DNA from: Methylobacterium sp. WL119
Lineage (GTDB): Bacteria > Pseudomonadota > Alphaproteobacteria > Rhizobiales > Beijerinckiaceae
NCBI RefSeq assembly: GCF_008039875.1
Contig: NZ_VRUU01000044.1
Coordinates: forward strand, 1-41,747
Reading direction: 5' to 3'
Length of the DNA: 41,747 nt
Part shown: positions 33,350 through 40,374 of the stretch, one piece after another
Numbering within the stretch: position 1 is the stretch's first letter
Layout: each line of letters begins with the position of its first letter
Made by a program: the position numbers and the translations under genes
The notes under the pieces: generated by a model
What the model was told of the DNA's origin: nothing
The model's database searches: none
What the model saw: only the letters and a program-made list of their open reading frames with translations

Positions 33350-33838
33350 ATGGACCCGGCGAAGAAGTTCTCTTGGGAAAGCCTCTCGCCGCTGGACGTC
33401 CCGGTCGGCGAACCGGGTCCCGACGCTCAGCTCTCGAAGGTGTTGCGGCTGGTCGGCCCCCTCGATGACATCGGCGGCGGCCAGCCGCCGACGCGCCGGT
33501 CGTCGCCGCAGGACTGGTCGCTGCTGATCGACCGCGTTCGGCATGCGGCGACCCATGCGCGCGAGGTCGAGGCCCAGGTGCAGGAACAAGAGCAGCGGGT
33601 CCAGGAGCTGCTGGAACGCGCCCGCGAGGATCTCAAGCTGGCCGCTGAACGGGTTCGCGCCGCCGAAGCGCGAACCGCCGACATCCAGAGCCGCGCCGAC
33701 GTGTTGCTCAATGCCGCCGACGAGCGTGTGAAGGCGGCGGAGGAGCGCGCGCGCATTGCGGAAGAGTGGCTGTCGCGGGTCTACGACACGATCGCGAACG
33801 AGTTCAGTGTCGAAGCGTCTGCGAAGCGGACCGCCTGA
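33350..33838 (+). CDS. small coiled-coil protein, subfamily A (unknown function)
   Basis: 162 residues, the same length as its paralogue at 29381. LSKVLRLVGPLDDIG in the N-terminal part, then QDWSLLIDRVRHAATHAR (W56), a heptad coil with AAERVRAAEARTADIQSRAD shared almost word for word with the paralogue, and AEERARIAEEWLSRVYDTIA-NEF at the end. It is more GC-rich than the 29381 copy, with typical host codon use. The stop overlaps the next start by 1 nt (TGATG), so the two are translationally coupled. No known family recognised. Confidence 0.82.
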   Translation: MDPAKKFSWESLSPLDVPVGEPGPDAQLSKVLRLVGPLDDIGGGQPPTRRSSPQDWSLLIDRVRHAATHAREVEAQVQEQEQRVQELLERAREDLKLAAERVRAAEARTADIQSRADVLLNAADERVKAAEERARIAEEWLSRVYDTIANEFSVEASAKRTA

Positions 33839-34377
33839 TGTCGATCAACGCTCAGCGCCGGACCGTCGATGCGCGCCAGGACGGAGACGAGGCCGAACCC
33901 AGCGATGCTGCACGCAGCAGCACGAAATGGGCTGCCGACGTTACGTCGGGCAAGAAGGTCGTGCCCCTTTTCGCCGAGCCCAGCATGCCGGGTTCGCAGG
34001 AGACGTTCGCCGAGCCGACAGTCGTCGATTGGCCCGCCGCGCTCGACCTAATCCGAGATGTTGGAGCCCGTGTACGCCGGGCACGCGATTTTGCTCAGGA
34101 AGTCTCGCTTCGCTCCCAGTCGATCATCCGACGGAGCGTGAAGCAGACCGAGGATGCCGAGCGGCGTGCGCAAGCTGCGGAGGCGGCAGCCAAGGCTGCG
34201 ACACTGCGAGCCGACAAGGCCGACGAACTCGCCCGTCTGTCGGAAGCCCGAGCCAAGCTCGCGGAGAAGCAAGCCGAGGAGGCCAGAGCCGGCGAAGCTG
34301 AAGCCCAGCTATGGCTGCGTCGCGTCCACGCCTGCCTCAAGGACGAACTGGGCGATATCGTCGTTGACCTTGCCTAG
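33838..34377 (+). CDS. small coiled-coil protein, subfamily B (unknown function)
   Basis: 179 residues from ATG 33838 (TGATG overlap). N-terminal 60 residues: STKWAADVTSGKKVVPLFAE, then a Pro/Ser loop; VDWPAALDLIRDVGARVRRA enters a coil extremely rich in Ala, Glu, Lys and Arg. It ends EARAGEAEAQLWLRRVHACL followed by KDELGDIVVDLA. It has the same segment order as the product at 30468. Together with the subfamily A gene before it, it forms a two-gene operon that mirrors the separate A and B genes of the other locus. Confidence 0.8.
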   Translation: MSINAQRRTVDARQDGDEAEPSDAARSSTKWAADVTSGKKVVPLFAEPSMPGSQETFAEPTVVDWPAALDLIRDVGARVRRARDFAQEVSLRSQSIIRRSVKQTEDAERRAQAAEAAAKAATLRADKADELARLSEARAKLAEKQAEEARAGEAEAQLWLRRVHACLKDELGDIVVDLA

Positions 34378-34410
34378 CAACGCTGTGGCTGCGACGTGAT
34401 GATCCCGCCT

Positions 34411-34436
34411 CGGCCGGGCCCAGCGGGGCCTAGCCG
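34411..34436 (+). terminator. GC-rich hairpin after the A-B coiled-coil operon
   Basis: CGGCCGGGCCC and GGGCCTAGCCG pair around a short loop with one internal interruption, 34 nt after the stop at 34377. No T-run follows; assignment as terminator is tentative. Confidence 0.35.
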
Positions 34437-34597
34437 GGGAAGAACGAGGCAAAGGGGTCTCATCCTTTGGAAGTTGAATCGCGCTGCACCCCGGCGTTGC
34501 GCAAGACCGCCGAGAGGACGATGCCGAGGCTCAGCCCGATCCTCCCCTTCGTGCGCTACGCTGCCTCAAGAGAACCTGAGACCACCGCGCCGCCGAG

Positions 34598-34807
34598 CTA
34601 TGCCGTCGCGGCATCAAGCGTAGGAGAGGTGTGCTCGATCTCACGAAATGGGCTCGGGCGGCGATCAGGCGGCGGGTCGTCGAGCAGCTCCACGTGCCAG
34701 GCACGATGACCGCCATCGGCCGAGACCTCCCGGACCACATTGCCGACGACCACGCCGTCGAGGACGAGATCGTAGCTGTCAACCGCGAGGCGGTCGAGGT
34801 TGCACAC
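34598..34807 (-). CDS. small conserved-looking protein, last gene of the umuDC operon
   Basis: 69 residues starting at GTG 34807 (VCNLDRLAVDSYDLVLDGVV); the frame is closed upstream by the same TGA that ends the preceding gene, so no other start fits. It continues VREVSADGGHRAWHVELLDD and a Pro-rich stretch, ending EIEHTSPTLDAATA. It looks like a small alpha/beta protein; I recall similar short proteins downstream of umuC in methylobacteria but cannot name a domain. It lies 18 nt after the 88-residue gene. Function unknown; SOS control is inferred from operon position. Confidence 0.6.
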   Translation of the reverse strand: MCNLDRLAVDSYDLVLDGVVVGNVVREVSADGGHRAWHVELLDDPPPDRRPSPFREIEHTSPTLDAATA

Positions 34808-34825
34808 TTCGGCATAGGGCGTTGC

Positions 34826-35092
34826 TCAGGTGCGCGACGGCAAGCCCGTGCGCCCGTCCCCGCCCTCGACGCCGAACGCGGCGCGGCACGTCCGGCCATA
34901 CTGGTTCGGCTGCCGGGTGCCGACCGCCTGCTGATGACCGCACGTCTGGGTCAGGCGGAGATACACGTCGTAGAGGTCGGCGTGCTCGCCGAACCGCTGC
35001 CGGAGGCGAGCCAAGTCGTAGGTGCCGCGCCGCTTGCACGGCGGGCACTCGACCACGAGCCGGCGCCCGCGGAGGTCGCACAGGCGCTCCAT
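34826..35092 (-). CDS. small CxxC protein encoded directly after umuC
   Basis: 88 residues, ATG overlapping the umuC stop by 1 nt (TAATG). The sequence [20 protein letters not shown] places C16-P-P-C19, later C51 (LTQTCGHQ) and C69 (GRTC), a possible four-Cys zinc site; DLARLRQRFGEHADL between them looks helical. Strict coupling to umuC suggests a role in translesion synthesis or its control. No known domain can be named with confidence. Confidence 0.72.
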   Translation of the reverse strand: MERLCDLRGRRLVVECPPCKRRGTYDLARLRQRFGEHADLYDVYLRLTQTCGHQQAVGTRQPNQYGRTCRAAFGVEGGDGRTGLPSRT

Positions 35093-36423
35093 TAGCCGGC
35101 CACCGCGATTGGCAGCTCGCCGACCTGCGTCGTGTAGCGCGGCGTGCGCATCTCGAACTTCGTGCTCCACGTCCGCCTCTCCACGAGGCCGGCGCGGGCT
35201 GGGACGACGCTGCCGCGGCCGAAGCGGGCGTTGCAGGCGTCGATCGCCGCCATCAGCGGGCCGGAGCGCGCGCGGTCGAGCTGCCCGATCAGAGCGCGTG
35301 GGCTGGCGTCGAGCAGCATCAGGTCGGTGGTCACGATCCCGGCCTTGCTGAACCGCCACGGCCGGTCGCCGGGCTCGCGCCAAGTCCTCGCCACGCCGAG
35401 GCGGGCGGCTTTGATGAGCGCCAGCGTGTCGTTCGTGGCCTCCGGCAACGTCACCGTGGTCGAGACCGAGCGCATCGGTGCGCCCCGGTCGTGCTCGCTC
35501 GTATGGTAGAACACCGAGACGTGGTTCGTGGCGAGCCCTTCGCGCCGGAGCTTCTCGCCGAGCCGCGTGGCGTGCGCCGAGACCGCCTGCTCCAGCGTGG
35601 CGCGGTCCTCGATCCGGGTCGAGAACGAGCGGGTCACCGCGCAACCCTTGCGCTGGGCCGGCAGCGCGCCGAGCGGCAGGCAGGACAGGCCGCGCAGCTC
35701 GTGGATGATGCGCTCGCCCACCACCGTCAGCGCCTTGCGCACCGGGCGGGGGTCGAGGTCGGCGAGATCGGCCACGCTGTCGACGCCCATGGCTTCGAGT
35801 TTGGCGAGCGAGGCGCGGCCGATGCCCCAGACCTCGCCGGCCGGGATGCGGCAGAGCCAGTGGTCGTACTCGGCCGGATCGGTGAGGTCGCAGACGCCGT
35901 CGAGCGGAGCGATGCGCTTGGCGATGTGGTTGGCGAGCTTGGCCAGGGTCTTGGTCGGGCCGATGCCGACGCAGGTCGGGATGCCGGTCCAGGCGCGCAC
36001 CGTGGCGCGCAGATCGCGGGCCAGCGCGACGCGGCGATCGGCCCGCACGTCCGAGAGGTCGAGGAAGCTCTCGTCGATCGAGTAGATTTCCACCATGGAG
36101 GAGAAGTCGCGGTAGACCGCGTTCGCCCGGGCGCTCATGTCGCCATAGAGGGTGTAGTTCGACGAGAATACCCGCACGCCCTTCATCCGACACATCTCTC
36201 GGATCTTGAACCAGGGCTCGCCCATGCGGATGCCGAGCGCCTTGGCCTCGGCCGTCCTGGCGATGGCGCATCCGTCATTGTTGGACAGCACGATCACCGG
36301 AACGCCGGAAAGCTTCGGGTCGAACACGCGCTCACACGAGCAGTAGAAGCTGTTGCCGTCGATGAGCGCGATGGCGCGCCCTCCGCCGATCCGGTCGCGC
36401 AGCCGCGGCGCCGGACCACTCAC
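35092..36423 (-). CDS. umuC: Y-family DNA polymerase V catalytic subunit UmuC
   Basis: 443 residues from GTG 36423, which overlaps the umuD stop (GTGA). Catalytic motifs are intact: [16 protein letters not shown] (D22, with the Tyr steric gate region), VVLSNNDG-like [19 protein letters not shown], and [12 protein letters not shown] with the SIDE acidic pair (D117, E118). The helix-hairpin-helix ([40 protein letters not shown]) and little-finger regions follow, and the C-terminal DUF4113-like end is [20 protein letters not shown]. With cleaved UmuD it performs error-prone bypass of DNA lesions during the SOS response. It is the third gene of a five-gene operon. Confidence 0.96.
   Translation of the reverse strand: MSGPAPRLRDRIGGGRAIALIDGNSFYCSCERVFDPKLSGVPVIVLSNNDGCAIARTAEAKALGIRMGEPWFKIREMCRMKGVRVFSSNYTLYGDMSARANAVYRDFSSMVEIYSIDESFLDLSDVRADRRVALARDLRATVRAWTGIPTCVGIGPTKTLAKLANHIAKRIAPLDGVCDLTDPAEYDHWLCRIPAGEVWGIGRASLAKLEAMGVDSVADLADLDPRPVRKALTVVGERIIHELRGLSCLPLGALPAQRKGCAVTRSFSTRIEDRATLEQAVSAHATRLGEKLRREGLATNHVSVFYHTSEHDRGAPMRSVSTTVTLPEATNDTLALIKAARLGVARTWREPGDRPWRFSKAGIVTTDLMLLDASPRALIGQLDRARSGPLMAAIDACNARFGRGSVVPARAGLVERRTWSTKFEMRTPRYTTQVGELPIAVAG
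35105..35290 (-). repeat. right copy of the 186-nt umuC direct repeat
   Basis: Inside the intact umuC 3' end; pairs gaplessly with 28951-29136 in the same orientation (161 of 186 positions identical by hand count, period 6154 nt). The two copies bracket the coiled-coil genes. Confidence 0.85.
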
Positions 36424-36872
36424 GACAGTCGCCCGCGGGCGAGGTGCCAGCGGATCGAGAAGCGCAGCACGCCCCAGATCTCGACCTCGCCGTACTCGTC
36501 GACGGCAAACGCCGGCATCTCCGGGTTGTCGAAGTCGAGGCGGGCCCGGTTGCCGGCCATCCGGTAGCGCTTGCACGAGAGCTGCCCGTCGACCACCGCG
36601 ACGACGACGCTGCCGTCCTCGGCCCGAAGGCTGCGGTCGATGCAGGCGAGGTCGCGGTCGTGGATGCCGGCGCCGCGCATGCTCTCGCCGCGGATCTGCA
36701 TCAGGAAGGTCGCCGGCGGGTTCGGCACGAGCCAGCGCGGCAGCTCGAGCGCGCCTTCGAGGAAGTCGTCGGCGGGCGACGGGAAGCCGGCGCACAGCGC
36801 CTGCCCGATCACCGGCACGCGGACGGCATCCGTGCTGCCGAGGATCAGTTCATCGACCGCGTAGGGGCTCAC
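36420..36872 (-). CDS. umuD: UmuD, SOS-activated polymerase V subunit (LexA-like self-cleaving)
   Basis: 150 residues from GTG 36872, overlapping the previous stop (GTGA); the longer open frame upstream would cover the 79-residue gene. Self-cleavage elements are all present: cleavage site [11 protein letters not shown] (A28-G29, the usual place for Cys/Ala-Gly), nucleophile Ser in [11 protein letters not shown] (S64) and general-base Lys in SCKRY (K101). RecA filaments trigger its cleavage; UmuD'2 then joins UmuC. Encoded directly before umuC in an SOS-box operon. Confidence 0.95.
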   Translation of the reverse strand: MSPYAVDELILGSTDAVRVPVIGQALCAGFPSPADDFLEGALELPRWLVPNPPATFLMQIRGESMRGAGIHDRDLACIDRSLRAEDGSVVVAVVDGQLSCKRYRMAGNRARLDFDNPEMPAFAVDEYGEVEIWGVLRFSIRWHLARGRLS

Positions 36873-37108
36873 GCGGCGTCGCTCGCCGGTGCCGCGGCCA
36901 CGCCAGCTCGGACGTAGCCGTACGAGATCAGCCGGTCGCGTTGCTCGGTCCGGCGCTCGGCCTCCGAAAGGTCGGACAGCGCGTCCTCGATCGCCCGGAT
37001 CAGCGCGGCCCAGGCGTCGCCGCATGCAACCAGCCGGTAGGCCCATGCGATCGCCTCGGCCTCGGTTGAACGGATCTCCACAGGCGGTTCGTAGGGCTGG
37101 GGGTGCAT
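36869..37108 (-). CDS. small protein of unknown function, first gene of the SOS operon
   Basis: 79 residues from ATG 37108, chosen because GGAG lies 5-9 nt upstream; an in-frame TTG at 37138 overlaps the LexA-type box and is less likely. The sequence is mostly helical (IRSTEAEAIAWAYRLVACGD, AALIRAIEDALSDLSEAERR) and ends in Ala-rich residues. No domain recognised. Its stop overlaps the umuD start. As the first gene after the SOS box it should be induced with umuDC. Confidence 0.65.
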   Translation of the reverse strand: MHPQPYEPPVEIRSTEAEAIAWAYRLVACGDAWAALIRAIEDALSDLSEAERRTEQRDRLISYGYVRAGVAAAPASDAA

Positions 37109-37128
37109 CGGTGCTCCGAGTTGTCCAA

Positions 37129-37143
37129 GAACATACAAGGAAC
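37129..37143 (-). promoter_or_regulatory. alphaproteobacterial LexA (SOS) box
   Basis: On the minus strand the sequence is GTTCCTTGTATGTTC, an exact GTTC-N7-GTTC, the consensus known for alphaproteobacterial LexA. It lies 20 nt before the ATG of the five-gene operon that includes umuDC, where binding would overlap the promoter. Confidence 0.9.
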
Positions 37144-37231
37144 AGACAGTAAGCGGATCGACGGTTCAACCATGGCGATCACAGCCGGGCGCGAAGCGGT
37201 GGGATGCTGTGGAGGGCGGGGTAGAAGGCCA

Positions 37232-37483
37232 ATGCCGACACCGCTTTACCGCTTCCACTGCACGGACGGGCACGACCTCATCGCCGATCGGCTGGGCAAG
37301 CGGCTGCCGACCTGGGCGCTGATGCGCGCGCATGCCGAGCGCGTCGTCCTGGACGTGATGCTTGGCAGCACGCGACGCGATTGGTCGACTTGGACGGTTG
37401 AGGTCTACGATGGAACGGGCCGGCACGTTCTCTCGAAGCCGTTTAGGGACGTGCTCGACAATCGACCGCCGAGACAAGGCTGA
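37232..37483 (+). CDS. DUF6894-like small protein
   Basis: 83 residues from ATG 37232, with AAGG 5 nt upstream; an in-frame ATG at 37172 is possible. MPTPLYRFHCTDGHDLIADR resembles the opening of DUF6894 proteins (short MPRYYF/Y.D-type, common and multicopy in methylobacteria), followed by LMRAHAERVVLDVM and the strand-rich WSTWTVEVYDGTGRHVLSKP. Function unknown. It is divergent from the SOS operon and starts about 90 nt from the LexA-type box, so joint control is conceivable. Confidence 0.7.
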   Translation: MPTPLYRFHCTDGHDLIADRLGKRLPTWALMRAHAERVVLDVMLGSTRRDWSTWTVEVYDGTGRHVLSKPFRDVLDNRPPRQG

Positions 37484-37515
37484 GGGGACGCACCATCGGC
37501 GCGAAGACGACGTTC

Positions 37516-37737
37516 GTGGGGCAGACCTTCATCATCGAGCGGAAGCGCCTGGTGCCCGGCGACCGCGAGGTGGCGCCGACAGAGAACGGCGCGGTAAAGA
37601 AGGCCGAGGCGATGTCCGGCATCGCGGCACTGAAGATCGTCGCCGACGATGAGGCCGGGAAGTTGGAGAGCGCGACGATCCTTGGCCAGTTCGGCGAAGT
37701 GCCGGACGATTTTGCGGAAAGCTTGCAGGGCAGTTGA
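37516..37737 (+). CDS. small hypothetical protein
   Basis: 73 residues from GTG 37516, 32 nt after the DUF6894-like gene. The start is uncertain because in-frame residues upstream (GAKTTF) also look coding, with no ATG. The body is FIIERKRLVPGDREVAPTEN, an Ala/Lys-rich helix AVKKAEAMSGIAALKIVADD, and the end FGEVPDDFAESLQ. No domain recognised; a short soluble protein, probably co-transcribed with its neighbour. Confidence 0.6.
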   Translation: MGQTFIIERKRLVPGDREVAPTENGAVKKAEAMSGIAALKIVADDEAGKLESATILGQFGEVPDDFAESLQGS

Positions 37738-37790
37738 GGTGTGAGCCGACTCTGCCCGGCCGCCTGATCCCGAGCGGCGCAAGTGTGTCT

Positions 37791-37871
37791 TCAGTCCGTC
37801 AGGACGGCGATCAGGGAGAAGGAACTCGCGAGCACGAAGGTGCCGGCGACAAGGGACGCGATCAACAACAT
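37791..37871 (-). CDS. single-helix membrane microprotein (26 residues)
   Basis: ATG 37871 has GAGG 6 nt upstream and opens MLLIASLVAGTFVLASSFSL followed by IAVLTD and a TGA stop at 37791-37793. Nearly all of it is one hydrophobic helix, with no charged residue before the final Asp. The length is far below usual gene-finder limits. A strong ribosome site and clean membrane-helix composition argue for a real gene; the start could extend to GTG 37889. It lies alone in a 420-nt interval otherwise without genes. Confidence 0.5.
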   Translation of the reverse strand: MLLIASLVAGTFVLASSFSLIAVLTD

Positions 37872-38113
37872 GGGATGCCTCAAGCGCACACAGCGCCATT
37901 ACCAACGTGCAACGCTTCGCTCAGTTGCCTGCGCGCACGGGAGGGCTGCCTTGCAAGACAATGCTGTTGAAGACTTCGAGCCTTCACACGGGAGCAGACG
38001 GTTCAGCCCCGCCCCGATCGGTTCACGGGACGGGGGAACCCGGGATCTCACCAGCGAGGCCGATACGCAACGTGGCCCGGGTGTAGGATGGCAGGACTCG
38101 GTTAGAAGCACAT

Positions 38114-38135
38114 CACCGCGACGGATGCCGCGGTG
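38114..38135 (-). terminator. hairpin downstream of the mucR-like gene
   Basis: CACCGCG and CGCGGTG form a 7-bp stem with an 8-nt loop, 26 nt beyond the stop of the gene ending at 38161. No T-run follows on the minus strand, so only a weak candidate. Confidence 0.3.
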
Positions 38136-38160
38136 TGCCGGAACGGGGCGCTGAGCGGCC

Positions 38161-38712
38161 TCAGGCCGTCCCGGCGACCTTCTTATGCCCGCGTGCCTTC
38201 GGAGCCGCCCCGGACGCCCCTGCGGCCTTGGGCTTCCGACCACGGGTCTTGGGCGCCTCGGAGACTGTCTCGTCGGCCGCGGCAGCCTTGGGAGCTGCTT
38301 TACGCCTCTGCTGGCCAAGGCCAAGCGAGCGCGCCAGCTCGGACCGCTGAGCGGAATAGCTTGCAGCGGTCGACGGGTAGTCCGACGGCAGACCGTAGCG
38401 TGCACGGTACTGCTCCAACGTCAGGCCGGCCACGGTCAGGTGACGCTTCAGCGTCTTGTAGGGCTTGCCGTCGAGGAAGGAGATCAGCGCGTCCGGCGTG
38501 ATCGACTTACGGATCTGTGCCGCGGTCGGCTTCTCGGGGCCGGCAGGTTCAGCAGTCGCCCCATTGCTGAGACCGGACAAAGCCGCATGCACGCTGGCGA
38601 TCACATTGTGCAACTCCGACACCGGCACGTTGTTGTTCGACACGTAAGCCGCGACGAGGTCGGCGGCGAGTTCGATGAAGTTATAGGGTTGAGCTTCGAG
38701 TTTTTCGTCCAC
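38161..38712 (-). CDS. MucR/Ros-family regulator without zinc-binding cysteines, basic C-terminal tail
   Basis: 183 residues from GTG 38712, chosen for the AAGGGA 6 nt upstream; ATG 38727 is in frame. The MucR layout is clear: N-terminal oligomerisation helices IELAADLVAAYVSNNNVPVS, then EKPTAAQIRKSITPDALISF, then the zinc-finger region LDGKPYKTLKRHLTVAGLTL followed by EQYRARYGLPSDYP. The finger's two Cys positions read F and D and the last His is missing; only the KRHL His remains, so zinc cannot bind in the usual way. The C-terminal tail of about 60 residues is Lys/Arg/Ala-rich with an AT-hook-like RGRKP. MucR proteins bind AT-rich DNA as oligomers and act as H-NS-like silencers. Confidence 0.88.
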   Translation of the reverse strand: MDEKLEAQPYNFIELAADLVAAYVSNNNVPVSELHNVIASVHAALSGLSNGATAEPAGPEKPTAAQIRKSITPDALISFLDGKPYKTLKRHLTVAGLTLEQYRARYGLPSDYPSTAASYSAQRSELARSLGLGQQRRKAAPKAAAADETVSEAPKTRGRKPKAAGASGAAPKARGHKKVAGTA

Positions 38713-39140
38713 GACGATCCCTTCCATCAAGAGGATCCACCGCTCCACCCGATGAGGTAGATCGTCAAGGCATACGCATAGGAAACGCACCTCCGCTTTA
38801 CGAAATTCCGGTCGAACTCACTGTCATATCCGAGCTGAGCGCATCGGCGGGGGGACTATGTCGTGCCAAAGGAACTCCCGTCGCTTGAGCGTTATGCATC
38901 TCCTCATTTGGGTGCCATCCCAACCCGATTACGGATCGCGCACCCGACGGTGGAGCCAACCGCGACACCATCAGGCTCTAAGACCAAGCTTTGAACGCCA
39001 AAGCCAAGCGAAGCCCTAAGAAACACTCCGATACATTTTCGTGTGTCGTAGGACACGCTGTCGCGAGAACTATCGCAAGGTCTAGCAGTTGCTCCTTTAT
39101 AACAGGCCGATTCTGATGGGTCGGCTATGGAGTTCACGGA
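38713..39140. other. gap: leader of the mucR-like gene and upstream region of the glycine-rich gene
   Basis: About 430 nt between divergent genes. No convincing frame; a minus-strand frame 38904-39137 is open but unlike known proteins. The stretch 39020-39110 is AT-richer than its surroundings and should contain the promoter of the glycine-rich protein gene, but no clear -35/-10 pair is visible. Confidence 0.45.
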
Positions 39141-39557
39141 ATGAAGAAAATTGCTTTTGCGTCAACGGCTCTGATTGCAGCCTTGGCTTTCACGCCGGTG
39201 ACCGCTGATGCCCGCGGCTTCGGCGGTGGCGGTGGCGGTGGCGGCTTCCACGGCGGTGGCGGCGGTTTCCGTGGCGGCTTCGGCGGCGGCGGCGGCGGCT
39301 TTCGCGGCGGTATAGGCACACCCCGCGGCGGTTTTGTCGGACGTGGGTTTGCCGGCCGCGGCTTCGCGGGTGGCTACGGTCGCGGCGGATATGGTCGGGG
39401 ACTTGGCTACGGTCTCGCGGGCGTCGGTCTTGGCCTGGGCGTCGGCTACGGCTTAGGCGGCTACTACGGAAACTGCGGTTACGGTGGCACGTACGGGTAC
39501 GGCGCCTATGGGTATGGCCCAGGCTCGTGCGGCGGGTACTACGGCTACGGGTACTGA
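39141..39557 (+). CDS. secreted glycine-rich protein
   Basis: 138 residues. Signal peptide MKKIAFASTALIAALAFTPV followed by TADA (cleavage near residue 24). The mature part has no globular domain: a block of Gly runs broken by Phe/His/Arg (GFHGGGGGFRGGFGGGGGGF), then Gly-Arg-Phe/Tyr repeats, a hydrophobic Gly zipper-like stretch GLAGVGLGLGVGYGLGGYY and a Tyr/Gly-rich end with two Cys (GNCGYGG, GPGSCGG). GGAG lies upstream of the ATG. Similar Gly-rich exported proteins are common in Hyphomicrobiales with unknown role, perhaps cell-envelope or surface associated. Transcribed alone with its own terminator. Confidence 0.85.
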   Translation: MKKIAFASTALIAALAFTPVTADARGFGGGGGGGGFHGGGGGFRGGFGGGGGGFRGGIGTPRGGFVGRGFAGRGFAGGYGRGGYGRGLGYGLAGVGLGLGVGYGLGGYYGNCGYGGTYGYGAYGYGPGSCGGYYGYGY

Positions 39558-39587
39558 ACAGCAGCCGCAGGCTTGCGCATGATAATG

Positions 39588-39621
39588 AGCCCCGGACCGC
39601 AGACGCGGCCGGGGCTTTTTT
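39588..39621 (+). terminator. rho-independent terminator of the glycine-rich protein gene
   Basis: AGCCCCGG (39588-39595) and CCGGGGCT (39609-39616) form an 8-bp GC-rich stem, followed by six Ts (39616-39621). It lies 31 nt after the stop codon. Confidence 0.9.
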
Positions 39622-39888
39622 AATGCGCATCGGCCCCGGCTCACCGCATTTTCCGGATGAAGTCTTTCTCCACGGCTGCACCTGAGTGACGCCGCACTGC
39701 CGCGGAGCGTGGTGAAAGCAGCTGGGACCGCCCCGATGGGGCGCCGGGCTGCCTTCTCCTGGAAACCTTATCCGTCGATCATGCGTACAGGTCACGGCAG
39801 GATCGCACGATCTTGTGCGAGTCATGCCTTGATTTGGACGAGAGATCGGTAGATCTCACGCCAGTAGCGTACATACAGGATAATCGAA

Positions 39889-40326
39889 GTGACGCAAGAA
39901 AACCTGGGGTTAAACCCTGACATGCTCGCAATGGCGGGCGAACTGGTAGCGGCTTACGTGTCCAACAACCGCGTGCCGGCAACTGAACTTCCCGCTTTGA
40001 TCCGCACCGTTCATGCGACCCTCAATGGCATCGCGAGCGTGACAGCGGCTGGTGGTGTCAGCACCCCGGACGAAGAAGTTGAGAAGCCCACCGCGGCACA
40101 GATCCGCAAGTCGATCCGGCCCGACGGGCTCGTCAGCTTCATCGACGGAAAATCATACAAGACGTTGAAGCGACACCTCACGAAGCATGGGCTCGACCCG
40201 CGCGGCTACCGGGCGAAGTTCGGACTGCCGGACGATTATCCGACGACGGCCGCCTCGTACTCGGAGGCCCGGTCTGCTCTCGCAAAAAATATTGGTTTGG
40301 GCCGGCCAGGTCGCGCAGCCGCCTGA
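39889..40326 (+). CDS. MucR/Ros-family regulator without zinc-binding cysteines, short form
   Basis: 145 residues starting at GTG 39889 with AGGA 9 nt upstream. It is paralogous to the product at 38161: MAGELVAAYVSNNRVPATEL, EKPTAAQIRKSIRPDGLVSF, IDGKSYKTLKRHLTKHGLDP and RGYRAKFGLPDDYPTTAASY. The finger again lacks both Cys (F and D instead), although a second His is present (KHG). It ends NIGLGRPGRAAA without the long basic tail. Likely a DNA-binding regulator or nucleoid-type silencer; targets unknown. Confidence 0.9.
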   Translation: MTQENLGLNPDMLAMAGELVAAYVSNNRVPATELPALIRTVHATLNGIASVTAAGGVSTPDEEVEKPTAAQIRKSIRPDGLVSFIDGKSYKTLKRHLTKHGLDPRGYRAKFGLPDDYPTTAASYSEARSALAKNIGLGRPGRAAA

Positions 40327-40341
40327 GCAGCGTAGCTCGAT

Positions 40342-40372
40342 GTCGCCTCGATCGGCGAACCGACGAGGCGAC
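40342..40372. terminator. hairpin between convergent mucR-like and receiver genes
   Basis: GTCGCCTCG (40342-40350) and CGAGGCGAC (40364-40372) form a 9-bp stem, 15 nt after the plus-strand stop and 2 nt before the end of the minus-strand gene. It could serve both genes; no long T-run on either side. Confidence 0.5.
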
Positions 40373-40374
40373 CT

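Noticed and set aside
34648..36567. 639-codon plus-strand frame opposite umuC
   Set aside because: Antisense to UmuC, whose catalytic motifs are all present; composition typical of antisense frames.
39134..39319. Minus-strand proline-rich frame opposite the glycine-rich gene
   Set aside because: Proline runs are the complement of glycine codons; the plus strand has the signal peptide, ribosome site and terminator.
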